Source of the DNA: Roseiarcus sp963798015
GTDB lineage: Bacteria > Pseudomonadota > Alphaproteobacteria > Rhizobiales > Beijerinckiaceae
Direction of reading: 5' to 3'
NCBI GenBank assembly: GCA_963798015.1
Contig: CAWCSA010000024.1
Location: 62,001-126,000 of the forward strand
Length of the DNA stretch: 64,000 bases
Under the pieces are notes generated by a model, which made no database searches, was not told the DNA's origin, and saw only the letters and a list, made by a program, of their open reading frames with translations. This document shows, in pieces, positions 16,482-26,800 of this stretch. Position 1 is the stretch's first letter. Every line of letters starts with the position of its first letter. The translations under genes were made by a program, and so were the position numbers.

Positions 16482-16802
16482 GGACGGCAATTTATTGCAG
16501 AAAAGCAGAAATTAAGCTAAGCTTCCTGCATGAGCAATCCTGCCATCTCTGAATGCCCGGGAGTCCGTGCGCCCGTTCCGGCGCATCTGCGGGGGGAAAA
16601 GGGCGCAAGAATTTTTTTCTCGAGAAAAATCCTCGTAACCCATTGAAAAGTCTCGATTAGGACGAGAGAATCCAAGGAAATCCAAGAGAATCCAAGGCTC
16701 ATAATCGGGGATCTACGCGGCGAAAAGGCCACGGGCCAAGCAAATCCAAATGGCCCGATCGCATTGGCGGCGCGGCTCGCCGCCGACCAGGCCGAACCCA
16801 CT
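16482..16802. repeat. dispersed AATCCAAGG repeat element, copy A
   Basis: The gap 16440-16895 holds no gene but one copy of a repeat family. It starts GGACGGCAATTTATTGCAG, has a core CGTAACCCATTGAAAAGTC followed by GAATCCAAGGAAATCCAAG, and ends with CAAATCCAAAT and a GC-rich tail. Copies B and C match in the same order. On the minus strand the core translates to WISLDSLVLIETFQWVTRIF, shared with the other copies. Confidence 0.75.
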
Positions 16803-16895
16803 CTATCTGAGTGGACAACGCTCTGAGGAGAACGTTTCCCTTTCGTGGAAGCCCCCCAGGTGGCGCGAGGGTCTTCCCTTAAGCGCCTTCGGGAT

Positions 16896-17498
16896 CTATT
16901 CGGTCGGGGACGCCGTCTTCGCCTTCGTCTCGAGAAGATGGCGCTTGAAGTCGCTCATGGAGGCGAACTGGAACGTGCCTTCGCCCGTTTCGGCCTCGAT
17001 CGAGCCGTCTGAGAAGATCTTATAATTGGCTCCGGCTGACGAATAGCTGCCGATCAGGCTCGGTGGTCCCTGCGGCTCCTCTGGCGTCTCGAGGACCGTT
17101 TCGATCGCCTCGAACGAAGGCAGATGCCCGCTGCGGTTGAAGTTGATCGGACTCTCGTCCTCGGCCCCAGGCGCTTCGTCCAAGCGTTCCGGCGTGGCGG
17201 AGACAGCTTCCGCCAGCGCGGTCTCGGGCGTGGGCGCCGCCTCGAAGGCGATTGGGATCGCCGAATGCCCAGCCGATTGCCGCACGAGCTTGGTGAGCGC
17301 GCCGATCCGCCAAGTCAGAACCCCGATGGCGAAGGTCACGACCGCGGCGCAAGCGGCGACCGCTCCGGACAGCGCGTACAAAACCCCGGTGCTGAGGGGC
17401 AAAAGGTCGAGGCTCTCATACCCGCTCGCCGCTGCGGCGATCAGCAAAATGAGGCTTAAGGCAAAGATCAGGATCGCCACGAGACCGCCAGCGCCCAC
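16896..17498 (-). CDS. conserved hypothetical membrane-anchored protein
   Basis: A 200-residue protein with two N-terminal membrane helices (about 5-27 and 38-64, with LIFALSLILLIAAAASGY and LYALSGAVAACAAVVTFAIGVL), then a long soluble tail. The tail is acidic and Pro/Glu rich (about 85-155) and ends in a short folded module, LIGSYSSAGANYKIFSDGSIEAETGEGTFQF, which looks like a small beta domain with the SDGSI motif seen in several rhizobial membrane proteins. I do not recognise a function. Convergent neighbours are the repeat element and upstream YggS on the same strand. Confidence 0.7.
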   Translation of the reverse strand: MGAGGLVAILIFALSLILLIAAAASGYESLDLLPLSTGVLYALSGAVAACAAVVTFAIGVLTWRIGALTKLVRQSAGHSAIPIAFEAAPTPETALAEAVSATPERLDEAPGAEDESPINFNRSGHLPSFEAIETVLETPEEPQGPPSLIGSYSSAGANYKIFSDGSIEAETGEGTFQFASMSDFKRHLLETKAKTASPTE

Positions 17499-17563
17499 AT
17501 TTTATCAAAACCTCAATCGGGTCAGCGACGTATCTTGAAACGGCATATCGGCCGATTCATGTT

Positions 17564-18292
17564 TCAATGCGATGAATCGCGGGCGCCGAAAATCGCGGAA
17601 CCGACGCGCACATACGTCGCGCCGAGCTGCACCGCAAGCGGCCAGTCGGCGCTCATGCCCATAGAACGTTCGGTCAGTCCGTTGCGTTCAGAGATCACGC
17701 TGAGCAGGGCGAAATGGGGCGACACCTGCTCGTCCGCCGGGGGAATGGCCATCAGGCCTTCGATCGTCAATCCATAAGTCTGTCGGCAGAGCGCGATAAA
17801 GGCGTCGGCGTCCTCGGGAAGGACGCCGGCTTTCTGCGCTTCCCCTCCGGTGTTGACCTCGACAAACAGGCGTGGTCGCTTGCCGACCCGGTCAATTTCG
17901 CGCGCGAGCGCTGCGGCGATTTTCTCCCGGTCGACCGTCTGGATCACGTCGAAAGTCTCCACCGCCTCGCGGGCCTTGTTGCTTTGCAGCGGGCCGATCA
18001 GATGAAGCTCGATTGTCTTGCCGAGATCGGCCGCGCGCGCCCGCAAATCGCGCCATTTTGGAATGGCCTCCTGCACCCGGTTCTCGCCAAAGCTCGTCTG
18101 GCCGGCGCTCGCGATCGTGGGCCACACCTCGTCGGCAGAAAAGGTCTTCGAGACGGCGACGAGCTTGATCGATTCCGGCGCGCGCCCGCAATCGCGCGCC
18201 CGCCGGGCGATTGATTCCCGGAGCGCTATGAGACGGGCCACTGCGTCTTGCTCGCCATGGTGCTGCGCCGCGCCGGTCAAACTCGTCTCCAT
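17564..18292 (-). CDS. yggS: YggS-family PLP homeostasis protein
   Basis: A 242-residue single-domain PLP-binding TIM-barrel protein. The PLP lysine lies in IKLVAVSKTF, followed by FGENRVQEA, the central HLIGPLQSNKAREAV, VNTGGEAQKAGV and the phosphate-binding MGMSADWPLAVQLGATYVRVGSAIFG. The family has no known catalysis and maintains vitamin B6 and amino-acid balance. The ATG at 18292 is preferred over one 24 codons upstream because the added residues are not typical. The gene lies divergent from ychF. Confidence 0.92.
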   Translation of the reverse strand: METSLTGAAQHHGEQDAVARLIALRESIARRARDCGRAPESIKLVAVSKTFSADEVWPTIASAGQTSFGENRVQEAIPKWRDLRARAADLGKTIELHLIGPLQSNKAREAVETFDVIQTVDREKIAAALAREIDRVGKRPRLFVEVNTGGEAQKAGVLPEDADAFIALCRQTYGLTIEGLMAIPPADEQVSPHFALLSVISERNGLTERSMGMSADWPLAVQLGATYVRVGSAIFGARDSSH

Positions 18293-18463
18293 CGCTCTTC
18301 CGGCCGCCTCTCGCAGAGGCGACGGCCATCGCCTATTGTGCGCCAAAAGGAAATGCGAACTCAATCGTCGGCAGTCGGATGGTCACGACCAGGCGAGCCT
18401 CTTGCCTTTTGCCTGAAGCCCGCGCATGAGGTCCGACCTTTTCCCATTCCAACGACGGCTTCC

Positions 18464-19561
18464 ATGGGCTTTAAATGCGGCATTGTCGGCCTGCCGAATG
18501 TCGGCAAGTCGACGCTTTTCAACGCGCTGACGCAGACCGCCGCGGCGCAGGCGGCCAATTACCCGTTCTGCACCATTGAACCCAATGTCGGCGATGTCGC
18601 GGTGCCGGACCCCCGTCTCGCGACGCTCTCGAAAATCGCCGCCTCCAAGGAGATCATCCCGACCCGGCTGTCCTTCGTCGACATTGCCGGGCTCGTGCGC
18701 GGCGCCTCGAAGGGCGAAGGGCTCGGCAATCAGTTTCTGGCGAATATTCGCGAATGCGATGCGATCGCCCATGTCGTGCGCTGTTTCGACGATGGCGACG
18801 TCACCCATGTGGAGGGCCGCGTCGACCCCTTGTCCGACATCGCCACGATTGAAACCGAGCTGATGCTGGCCGATCTCGAGAGCCTCGAGCGCCGCGTCGT
18901 GCAGATGGAAAAGAAGACCAAAGGCGGCGACAAGGAGGCCAAGGAGCTGTTGGCGCTCGCCGAGCGTAGCCTCGGCGAACTGAAAGAGGGGCGCCCCGCA
19001 CGCGCCATTGGCGTCAGCCGCGACGAGCGGCGTCTTTTCCAGTCGCTGGGCCTCCTGTCTTCGAAGCCGGTTCTCTACGTCTGCAACGTTGACGAAGGAT
19101 CAGCCGACCAGGGCAACGCCTATTCCGATTTGGTCAGGGAACAGGCGGCCAAGGAAGGCGCTGTCGCGGCCGTGGTGTCAGCCAAAATAGAGAGCGAGAT
19201 CGCCCTCTTGCCCCTGGCCGAACAAGAGGCTTACCTCGAGGCGATCGGCTTGAGTGAGCCCGGTCTTAGCCGCGTCATTCGCGCCGGTTACGCGCTCTTG
19301 CACCTCGTGACCTTCTTCACCGTGGGGCCAAAGGAGGCGCGCGCGTGGACGATCGAACAGGGAACCAGGGGCCCACAAGCGGCCGGCGTCATCCACACCG
19401 ATTTCGAAAAAGGCTTTATCCGCGCTGAGACCATCGCCTATGACGACTATGTCGGTAATGGCGGCGAGGCCGGCGCGCGTGAAGCCGGCAAGTTCCGGCT
19501 CGAAGGCAAGGACTATGTGGTCGCCGACGGCGACGTCCTGCACTTCCGCTTCGCGAATTGA
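18464..19561 (+). CDS. ychF: redox-regulated ATPase YchF
   Basis: A 365-residue Obg-related P-loop protein that hydrolyses ATP instead of GTP. It opens MGFKCGIVGLPNVGKSTLFNALTQ, has the switch segment FCTIEPNVG, the G3 motif DIAGLVRGASKGEGLGNQFL, and CNVDE in place of NKxD, which fits the ATP preference. The C-terminal TGS-like domain runs from about 280, including VGPKEARAWTIEQGTRGPQAAGVIHTDFEKGF and ends DGDVLHFRFAN. It acts in translation-associated stress control. The start at 18464 gives the standard family length. Confidence 0.95.
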   Translation: MGFKCGIVGLPNVGKSTLFNALTQTAAAQAANYPFCTIEPNVGDVAVPDPRLATLSKIAASKEIIPTRLSFVDIAGLVRGASKGEGLGNQFLANIRECDAIAHVVRCFDDGDVTHVEGRVDPLSDIATIETELMLADLESLERRVVQMEKKTKGGDKEAKELLALAERSLGELKEGRPARAIGVSRDERRLFQSLGLLSSKPVLYVCNVDEGSADQGNAYSDLVREQAAKEGAVAAVVSAKIESEIALLPLAEQEAYLEAIGLSEPGLSRVIRAGYALLHLVTFFTVGPKEARAWTIEQGTRGPQAAGVIHTDFEKGFIRAETIAYDDYVGNGGEAGAREAGKFRLEGKDYVVADGDVLHFRFAN

Positions 19562-19567
19562 GGGTTG

Positions 19568-20029
19568 ATGCAGGAGGCGCTCTATTTCGAAGACTTTCCG
19601 CTCGGCGAAGTGGTCGAGTATGGCAGAGTCGACGTTTCGGTTGACGAGATCATTGCATTCGCCCGCGACTTCGATCCCCAGCCTTTCCATACCGATGAGG
19701 AGGCCGCGCGTGCGGCGACCGGCGGCCTCATCGCCTCGGGATGGCACACGTCCGCGCTGCTGCTCAGGATGAATTGCGACGCGTTCCTCACGCGCGCGGC
19801 CATCCTCGAGGAGGCCGGCGTAGAGGAAGTCCGGTGGCAACTGCCGGTGAGACCGGGCGATCGGCTGCATGTGCGCCGCCAAACGCTCGCGTGCCGCCCC
19901 CGCGAGGGCCGGACCAGCACGAGCGAGGTCGAGTTTCTCTACGAAGTCGTCAATCAGGACGGCGCGGTCGCCATGATTCAGCGCAGTGTGCTCGTGCTCA
20001 AGCAGCGTCCACAGCCACTCAAGAACTAG
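19568..20029 (+). CDS. MaoC-like hotdog dehydratase
   Basis: A 153-residue hotdog-fold protein with the MaoC hydratase features YFEDFPLGEVVEYG at the start and FARDFDPQPFHTDEEAARAATGGLIASGWHT, in which the Asp and His (DPQPFH) are the catalytic dyad of R-specific enoyl-CoA hydratases. It starts six bases after the ychF stop and is followed after 10 bases by a second MaoC-like gene, so the pair may make a heteromer. Substrate unknown. Confidence 0.85.
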   Translation: MQEALYFEDFPLGEVVEYGRVDVSVDEIIAFARDFDPQPFHTDEEAARAATGGLIASGWHTSALLLRMNCDAFLTRAAILEEAGVEEVRWQLPVRPGDRLHVRRQTLACRPREGRTSTSEVEFLYEVVNQDGAVAMIQRSVLVLKQRPQPLKN

Positions 20030-20039
20030 CCGGGTTTTC

Positions 20040-20504
20040 ATGTTCTACGAGGACATCCGCATCGGCCAGTCGACCGACCTTGGCCAAACTGAGTTCTCTC
20101 GGGAAGCGATTCTCGCCTACGGGAAACGGTTCGATCCACGCATCGTCGCTCAAGCCGCCGCGGGCAATGCGTGGCTCGCCGCCTCGGGGATGCACGTGGC
20201 CGCCGCAGGTATGCGTCGACTGGTGGACACGCGCAGCGCCTTGCGCGCCGCCCTGGCCGAGCAAGGCCAGACGCTTCCGCAGCTTGGTGTCTCGCCGGGT
20301 TTCAAAGACATGCGCTGGCCGTACCCGGTGCATGAGGGCGATATCGTTTCTTATTCGGTGGAGCCGGTGTCGAAACGGGAGACCTCCAAGCCGAGATGGG
20401 GTCTCGTCACCAATACATTTCGCGGCGCCAACCAACACGGGGAGGAGGTTCTGGTCTTTTCGAGCGCGGTTCTTATCGCCCGTCGCCCAGAAGAAAACTT
20501 GTAA
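20040..20504 (+). CDS. MaoC-like hotdog protein, divergent partner
   Basis: A 154-residue protein of the same fold as its upstream neighbour, starting MFYEDIRIGQSTDLGQTEFSREAILAYGKRFDPRIVAQAAAGNAWLAASG. The position of the catalytic His in DPQPFH is here DPRIV, so the classic dyad is lost. With conserved PVHEGDIVSYSVEPV in the C-terminal half it may be a structural partner of the active upstream protein. The start at 20040 follows the previous stop by 10 bases. Confidence 0.8.
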   Translation: MFYEDIRIGQSTDLGQTEFSREAILAYGKRFDPRIVAQAAAGNAWLAASGMHVAAAGMRRLVDTRSALRAALAEQGQTLPQLGVSPGFKDMRWPYPVHEGDIVSYSVEPVSKRETSKPRWGLVTNTFRGANQHGEEVLVFSSAVLIARRPEENL

Positions 20505-20655
20505 CATTTGTCTCTGAAGCCGGGATTTCCGTAGTGGGCGGCCGGGCTGACGCCGCCTGCAACTAATTTTCTGATGGCGCGGGGCGCGCCAAGCGCTCGA
20601 AAGTCTGTTAAAAGGCTGCCGGTCCTAGACCTTGTTGGTTCGAGGGGAAGCTGCA

Positions 20656-21561
20656 ATGGCACTCAATCTGGTTAGTCTCATCTCCCAGTTCCTGACGCCG
20701 CAATTGATCGGCGGTCTCGCGCGGACGCTTGGCATTAATGAAGCCGTCGCGCAGAAACTTGCCGCTGCAGCAATCCCGGCAATCCTCGCTTCGCTCGGTA
20801 CAGCGGCGGCTGCGCCTGGAGGCGCTCAGAAGGTGTCTGACGCCGTCTCTATGTCCGATCCGGATATTTTGACCAAGCTGACCGGCGCCATCACCGGCGG
20901 CAACACTCGCTTCCTCAACGAAGGCGGCACGCTCCTCAGCGGCCTTCTCGGCGGAGGTGGCCTCTCGAGCCTCACGGGGGCGCTGAGCCAGTTTTCCGGC
21001 GCTCCGCAGCCCGCGGCACAGGCGCTGCTCGGCACGGTCACTCAAGCGGCGGTCGGCACCATCGGTCAGCAGGACCCTTCAAACTGGTCGGACCCCTCAG
21101 CGATTCTTTCGATGCTGAACAGTCAGAAAAGCGCAATCTCGGCCGCGCTTCCGCCTGAACTTTCGAAAATGCTTGGCGCCTCCGGGCTGCTCGCCGGCCT
21201 CGGCGGTCTCGGCGCCGCGGCGGCGGGTGCGACACAAACCGCAGCCTCGACGGTTTCTGGCGCGACGAGCGCCGCAAGTTCGGCGGCGAGCTCTGCCGCC
21301 AGTTCCGCAGCAAGGAGCGCAGAAGCCGCCGCGAGGACGACTCAAACCGCCGCGTCGAGGATCCCGACACCGCCTGCGCCGACGTCGAGCGGCTTCCCGA
21401 TGTGGGCGATCATTCTGATCGTCGTTGTCGTGTTGCTGGCGATCTGGTGGTTCATGACCCACAATGAAAAGCCGGCGGAACCGGCGAAAACCGGCCAGCT
21501 GGCTCCAATCGAGTACGCCTTGCGCAGCTTGCCCGCTCCAACCGACCTGCAGCTCGACTAA
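20656..21561 (+). CDS. DUF937 protein with C-terminal membrane anchor
   Basis: A 301-residue protein. The N-terminal two thirds is a DUF937 (YidB-like) domain: SLISQFLTPQLIGGLARTLGI, then LLSGLLGGGGLSSLTGALSQ. A Ala/Ser repeat linker (about 195-235, AASSAASSAASSAARSAEAAART) precedes a single hydrophobic helix (about 248-268, MWAIILIVVVVLLAIWW) and a short charged tail. It may be tail-anchored, with the bulk on the cytoplasmic side. Function unknown. The downstream hydrolase gene starts 12 bases later. Confidence 0.8.
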   Translation: MALNLVSLISQFLTPQLIGGLARTLGINEAVAQKLAAAAIPAILASLGTAAAAPGGAQKVSDAVSMSDPDILTKLTGAITGGNTRFLNEGGTLLSGLLGGGGLSSLTGALSQFSGAPQPAAQALLGTVTQAAVGTIGQQDPSNWSDPSAILSMLNSQKSAISAALPPELSKMLGASGLLAGLGGLGAAAAGATQTAASTVSGATSAASSAASSAASSAARSAEAAARTTQTAASRIPTPPAPTSSGFPMWAIILIVVVVLLAIWWFMTHNEKPAEPAKTGQLAPIEYALRSLPAPTDLQLD

Positions 21562-21573
21562 ACAGCCCGCGCC

Positions 21574-22845
21574 ATGGGGCTGGGGGAGCGCTTATGGCGC
21601 GGGCTAAGCGCGCCGCTGATGGGAACAGCAGCGCGATCTCGAGCCAGCGTCATCTGTGCAATCGCGCTGTCGGCGATCGCCGTGGGTTGCTCAAGCCGCC
21701 CTTACGGCACCCTCGTCGTTGGACAAAGCGCGCCAGACGCGAGCCGGGTCGACCTCCTCGTGGCGACGACGCGCGCGCCGGTGCTTGAGCCTCCGGGCGT
21801 CATGTTCGGCGGATCGAGGGGACGAGGACTGGATTTCGCCGACATCGTCGTGTCGATCCCGCCGGCCGGCGCCCGTCAGCCTGGGGATGTCTCGCTTCCG
21901 TCTTCTCTGCCAGCCAATCCGGAGCGCGACTTCACCATCCTCCGCGCCGATCGCATGGACCTGGCCCAGGCGAAGGCCAATTTCGATACCCGCATCAAGC
22001 GCGTGCCGGGCCGCAGGGTTCTCCTCTTCGTCCACGGCTTCAACACCCGTTTCGAGGAAGCCGTCTATCGTTTCGCGCAGATTATTCATGATGCGCGCGT
22101 CAATGTCGCCCCGGTGCTGTTCACATGGCCCTCCGGCGGCAGTGTGACCGACTATGTCTACGACCGCGATAGCGCTGTGTATTCGCGTGACGCCTTGGAG
22201 GCGGTGCTGCAGGCTCTGGTCAAAGACCCAAACGTGGACTCGATCTCCATCCTCGCTCATTCGATGGGCAACTACCTCGCGGTCGAGTCGCTGAGACAAA
22301 TGTCGATCCGTGATCACGGGCTCTCACCCAAGATCCGGGATGTGATGATGGCTTCACCGGATATCGATGTCGACGTTTTCCGTCGACAGATTGCTGAGAT
22401 CGACGCGGGGCCGCGCCCGGCGCAGTTTACCCTGTTCCTGTCGCGAGACGATCGCGCGCTCGGCCTGTCAAGTTTTCTCGCGCGCGATTCGACCCGCCTC
22501 GGCGCGCTCGATCCGGCCAAGGAGCCCTATCGCTCGATCCTCGAGCAAGGCAGGGTGCAAGTCGTCGACCTGACTGGCGTGGCGTCGAGCGACTTCACCA
22601 ACCACGGCAAATTCGCCAGCGGCGAAGTCGTCGGCGCCATCGGCGAGCGGTTGGCGGCGGGTCAGTCGCTCAGCGAAGCCAAGGGGGGTCTGATCGAATC
22701 GCTCGGCACGTTTACGGGTGGCGCGATCAATGTCGCCGCCGGCGTCGCCACTGGCGCGGTCGCGGCGCCAGGCGAGATCCTCGATCCGACGAAGCGCGAG
22801 AGGTCGGTTGACACTGCGGCGCAAGCCACGTCCTTGAGCCAGTGA
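21574..22845 (+). CDS. alpha/beta hydrolase lipoprotein (DUF900)
   Basis: A 423-residue predicted lipoprotein: a basic start, hydrophobic segment and lipobox AIAVGC with Cys39. The DUF900 hydrolase domain follows, with RRVLLFVHGFNTRFEEAVYRFAQI (oxyanion region), VLFTWPSGG, and the nucleophile elbow ISILAHSMGNY with Ser about 231. The Asp and His of the triad probably lie in SRDDRAL and NHGKFA. The C-terminal 60 residues are Gly/Ala rich. It probably acts in the envelope on an ester or lipid substrate. Its last codons overlap the next gene by GTGA. Confidence 0.85.
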   Translation: MGLGERLWRGLSAPLMGTAARSRASVICAIALSAIAVGCSSRPYGTLVVGQSAPDASRVDLLVATTRAPVLEPPGVMFGGSRGRGLDFADIVVSIPPAGARQPGDVSLPSSLPANPERDFTILRADRMDLAQAKANFDTRIKRVPGRRVLLFVHGFNTRFEEAVYRFAQIIHDARVNVAPVLFTWPSGGSVTDYVYDRDSAVYSRDALEAVLQALVKDPNVDSISILAHSMGNYLAVESLRQMSIRDHGLSPKIRDVMMASPDIDVDVFRRQIAEIDAGPRPAQFTLFLSRDDRALGLSSFLARDSTRLGALDPAKEPYRSILEQGRVQVVDLTGVASSDFTNHGKFASGEVVGAIGERLAAGQSLSEAKGGLIESLGTFTGGAINVAAGVATGAVAAPGEILDPTKRERSVDTAAQATSLSQ

Positions 22846-23267
22846 CGGCGGCGGACAAAGCTCTGCCGTTTCCCGTGGAGCCGCGCGGCGAATTGACCGT
22901 TCGGGTCGCCGCCATGCCGGCCGACACCAACGCCAACGGCGATATTTTCGGCGGCTGGGTCCTGAGCCAAATGGATGCGGCGGGCGGCATCGCCTCCGCC
23001 GAATACGCGAAAGGGCGCGTCGTCACGATCGCCATCGATGCGATGACCTTTATCAGGCCAGTCAAGGTCGGCGACGTGCTCTGCGTCTACACGGCCATTG
23101 ACGGGGTCGGTCGGACCTCGATGAAAGTCCATGTCGAAGCGTGGGCGCGCCGGCGGCTGACGCATGACCGCGAAAAGGTGACCGACGCTACCTTCACCTT
23201 TGTCGCCATAGACGAGGATGGCAGGCCTCGACCCGTCACCGGCGGGCAGGCCGAAGGCGAAATATAA
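22842..23267 (+). CDS. acyl-CoA thioesterase, YciA type
   Basis: A 141-residue hotdog thioesterase. TNANGDIFGGWVLSQMDAAGGIAS carries the catalytic Asp region of YciA-type enzymes, and FIRPVKVGDVLCVYTAID and TSMKVHVEAWARR match the central helix and sheet. It hydrolyses acyl-CoA esters in the cytoplasm. The GTG start overlaps the stop of the hydrolase gene by four bases, a sign of coupled translation. Confidence 0.9.
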   Translation: MTAADKALPFPVEPRGELTVRVAAMPADTNANGDIFGGWVLSQMDAAGGIASAEYAKGRVVTIAIDAMTFIRPVKVGDVLCVYTAIDGVGRTSMKVHVEAWARRRLTHDREKVTDATFTFVAIDEDGRPRPVTGGQAEGEI

Positions 23268-23328
23268 GGGCTCTGCGCCGGCCTCAGAGGATCGGGCCCG
23301 TGGTCGCGCCGGAGCGCTTCGCAGTTGG

Positions 23329-23640
23329 TGGATTCGGGCCGTCTGCCGTATTGGCCGCGCGGGCCGCCCGCTCGCTCGATTTGGATTTTCTTGGACCGTC
23401 GCGTTTTTGCCCCGGAAAACCCCGAAAACAAGGCTTGGATTTCCTTGGATTTCCTCGTCCGAATCGAGACTTATCAATGGGTTACGCTGGATTCTCCGCG
23501 AAGAAAATTTCTCGCGCTCTTTTCCCGCTAGACAGCGCGCTGGGACGGGAGCCGGCACTCTTACGATGCAGAAACGCAGTGTCACTCATCGGGCAAGTCT
23601 AACTCGTTTTCTGCTTTTCTGCAACCAATTGCCGTCGACA
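23329..23640. repeat. dispersed AATCCAAGG repeat element, copy B (inverted)
   Basis: The gap between the thioesterase and the IS contains a repeat copy in the opposite orientation to copy A. Its complement starts TGTCGACGGCAATTGGTTGC and contains CGTAACCCATTGATAAGTC then GGAAATCCAAGGAAATCCAAG. The left end of the IS begins one base after the element's edge, so the IS either entered or was brought to the very end of the repeat. The plus strand of the core reads WISLDFLVRIETYQWVT. Confidence 0.75.
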
Positions 23641-23641
23641 G

Positions 23642-25032
23642 TGTCGGTAGCAGACGATATGTCCGGTTTAGGTAGCGCACGATCTGTCCGGTAGATCCGG
23701 CCCTTTTTGGAGGGGTTGGATGCGCTGGACAGAAGCCCTTCAGGGTGTGCGCATGACGGTGTTTTTGAACGTTCTGAACCGCTGGGAATCGGCGGAGCTG
23801 AACCAGGAAGAGGCGGCTGAGTTGCTCGGCGTGAGCGAGCGGACGTTCCGGCGCTGGACGCGGCGTTACGAAGAGGAAGGCGAGGCTGGGCTTGTCGACC
23901 GCCGGCTCGGCCAGGCGTCGGGCAGGCGGGTTCCCGCCGATCGGGCGGAGGAAGTGGAGCGGCTTTACCGCGAGCGCTACCAGGGTTTTACGGTCAAGCA
24001 CTTCCACGAGCATCTGATCAAGGATCACGGCTTCGGCTGGGGCTACACCTGGACGAAGCTGCATCTTCAGTGGGCGGGCGTTGTGGCGAAGGCGCCGCGC
24101 AAGGGCGCCCACCGGCGCAAGCGCGAGCGGCGGCCACTGCCGGGCATGATGCTGCACCAGGACGGCTCGCGCCACGAATGGCTCGAGGGCCAGCCGGCGC
24201 TCGACCTGATCGTGACGCTCGACGATGCGACGGGGGCGATCTATTCGGCCTTTCTCATCGAGGAGGAGGGCACGGCCTCGACCTTCCGGGCGCTGAAGGA
24301 GGTTTTCGCCGAGCACGGCCTGCCGATGAGCCTCTATACGGATCGCGGCTCGCACTATTTCCGCACCACCAAGGCCGGCGAGATCGACCGCGGCTCACCG
24401 ACCCAGGTCGGGCGAGCCCTTGAGCAGCTCGGAATCGAGCATATCGGGGCTTTCTCTCCCCAGGCCCGTGGCCGTTCGGAACGGATGTTCGGCACGCTTC
24501 AGGGCCGGCTGCCCAAGGAGCTCCGGCTCGCCGGCGTCACCGACATCGAAGCAGCCAACGCTTTCCTCCGCGACGTCTATCTGCCGGAACACAACGCCCG
24601 CTTCGCCGTCGATCCGGCCGGCGAGGGTTCAGCCTTCACGCTTATTCCGGGCGTCGACCTCGACGAGATTCTCTGCGTGCAGGAGGAACGCCAGGTCATG
24701 AACGACAATTGCGTGTCCTACCGGACGCTGAAACTGCAGATCCCCGAAAGCCCGATGCGGCCCCATTTCGTCAAGGCGCGGGTCAAGGTCCACGTCTACC
24801 CCGACGGCTCCCACGCCCTCTTCCACGGGCCCCGCTGCATCGGCCGATATGACCAGAACGGAGCGATCAGAGATGCGAAAAACGCCGCCTAAATCCGCTC
24901 GGCGGCGAAGCCCTCGTGGACGGCATGGACAAGCCTCCGGCTTGCCCACCCCGCCCACGAGGCAGAACAGAACCAGAAGAAGCGGACATATGATGGGCTA
25001 CCAAAACCGGACAACTTAATTCGCTATCGACA
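23642..25032 (+). mobile_element. insertion sequence, ISNCY/IS1202-like, copy 1
   Basis: A 1391-bp element. The left end TGTCGGTAGC...TGTCCGGTTTAGGTAGC matches the complement of the right end, TGTCGATAGC...TGTCCGGTTTTGGTAGC, as an imperfect terminal inverted repeat of about 36 bp. Ends were set by comparison with the copy at 35.4 kb. It encodes one transposase. The two flanks show no target duplication, unlike copy 2, so one flank has probably been changed by recombination. It ends 47 bases before the 3' end of pgi. Confidence 0.9.
23720..24892 (+). CDS. IS transposase (DDE, integrase-core type), copy 1
   Basis: A 390-residue transposase. An N-terminal helix-turn-helix (about 28-60) includes LNQEEAAELLGVSERTFRRWTRRYEEEG. 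The rve-type DDE core has Asp in MMLHQDGSRHEW, Asp in SLYTDRGSHYF and Glu in GRSERMFGTLQGRLPKE. A GGAGGGG Shine-Dalgarno precedes the ATG. Compared with copy 2 it has one extra Ile in HEHLIKDHG and a short cluster of changes around GVTDIEAANAFLRDVYL. Intact, hence probably active. Confidence 0.92.
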   Translation: MRWTEALQGVRMTVFLNVLNRWESAELNQEEAAELLGVSERTFRRWTRRYEEEGEAGLVDRRLGQASGRRVPADRAEEVERLYRERYQGFTVKHFHEHLIKDHGFGWGYTWTKLHLQWAGVVAKAPRKGAHRRKRERRPLPGMMLHQDGSRHEWLEGQPALDLIVTLDDATGAIYSAFLIEEEGTASTFRALKEVFAEHGLPMSLYTDRGSHYFRTTKAGEIDRGSPTQVGRALEQLGIEHIGAFSPQARGRSERMFGTLQGRLPKELRLAGVTDIEAANAFLRDVYLPEHNARFAVDPAGEGSAFTLIPGVDLDEILCVQEERQVMNDNCVSYRTLKLQIPESPMRPHFVKARVKVHVYPDGSHALFHGPRCIGRYDQNGAIRDAKNAA

Positions 25033-25079
25033 GAAGTTGTCTATTTTCCTGCCCAACCGCCCATTCCCAACTGGGCGCC

Positions 25080-26738
<1,659 letters not shown>

Positions 26739-26800
26739 AGCCCTTTTCCTCATCCACGCTTGCCGTTAAGCAGGACGCCGCCGCGCCCGGAAGTATTCAT

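Noticed and set aside
16517..16801. Small protein encoded by repeat copy A (and the similar frames in copies B and C)
   Set aside because: A shared peptide core exists, but starts, ends and frame integrity differ between copies and there is no ribosome-binding site; treated as a property of the repeat.
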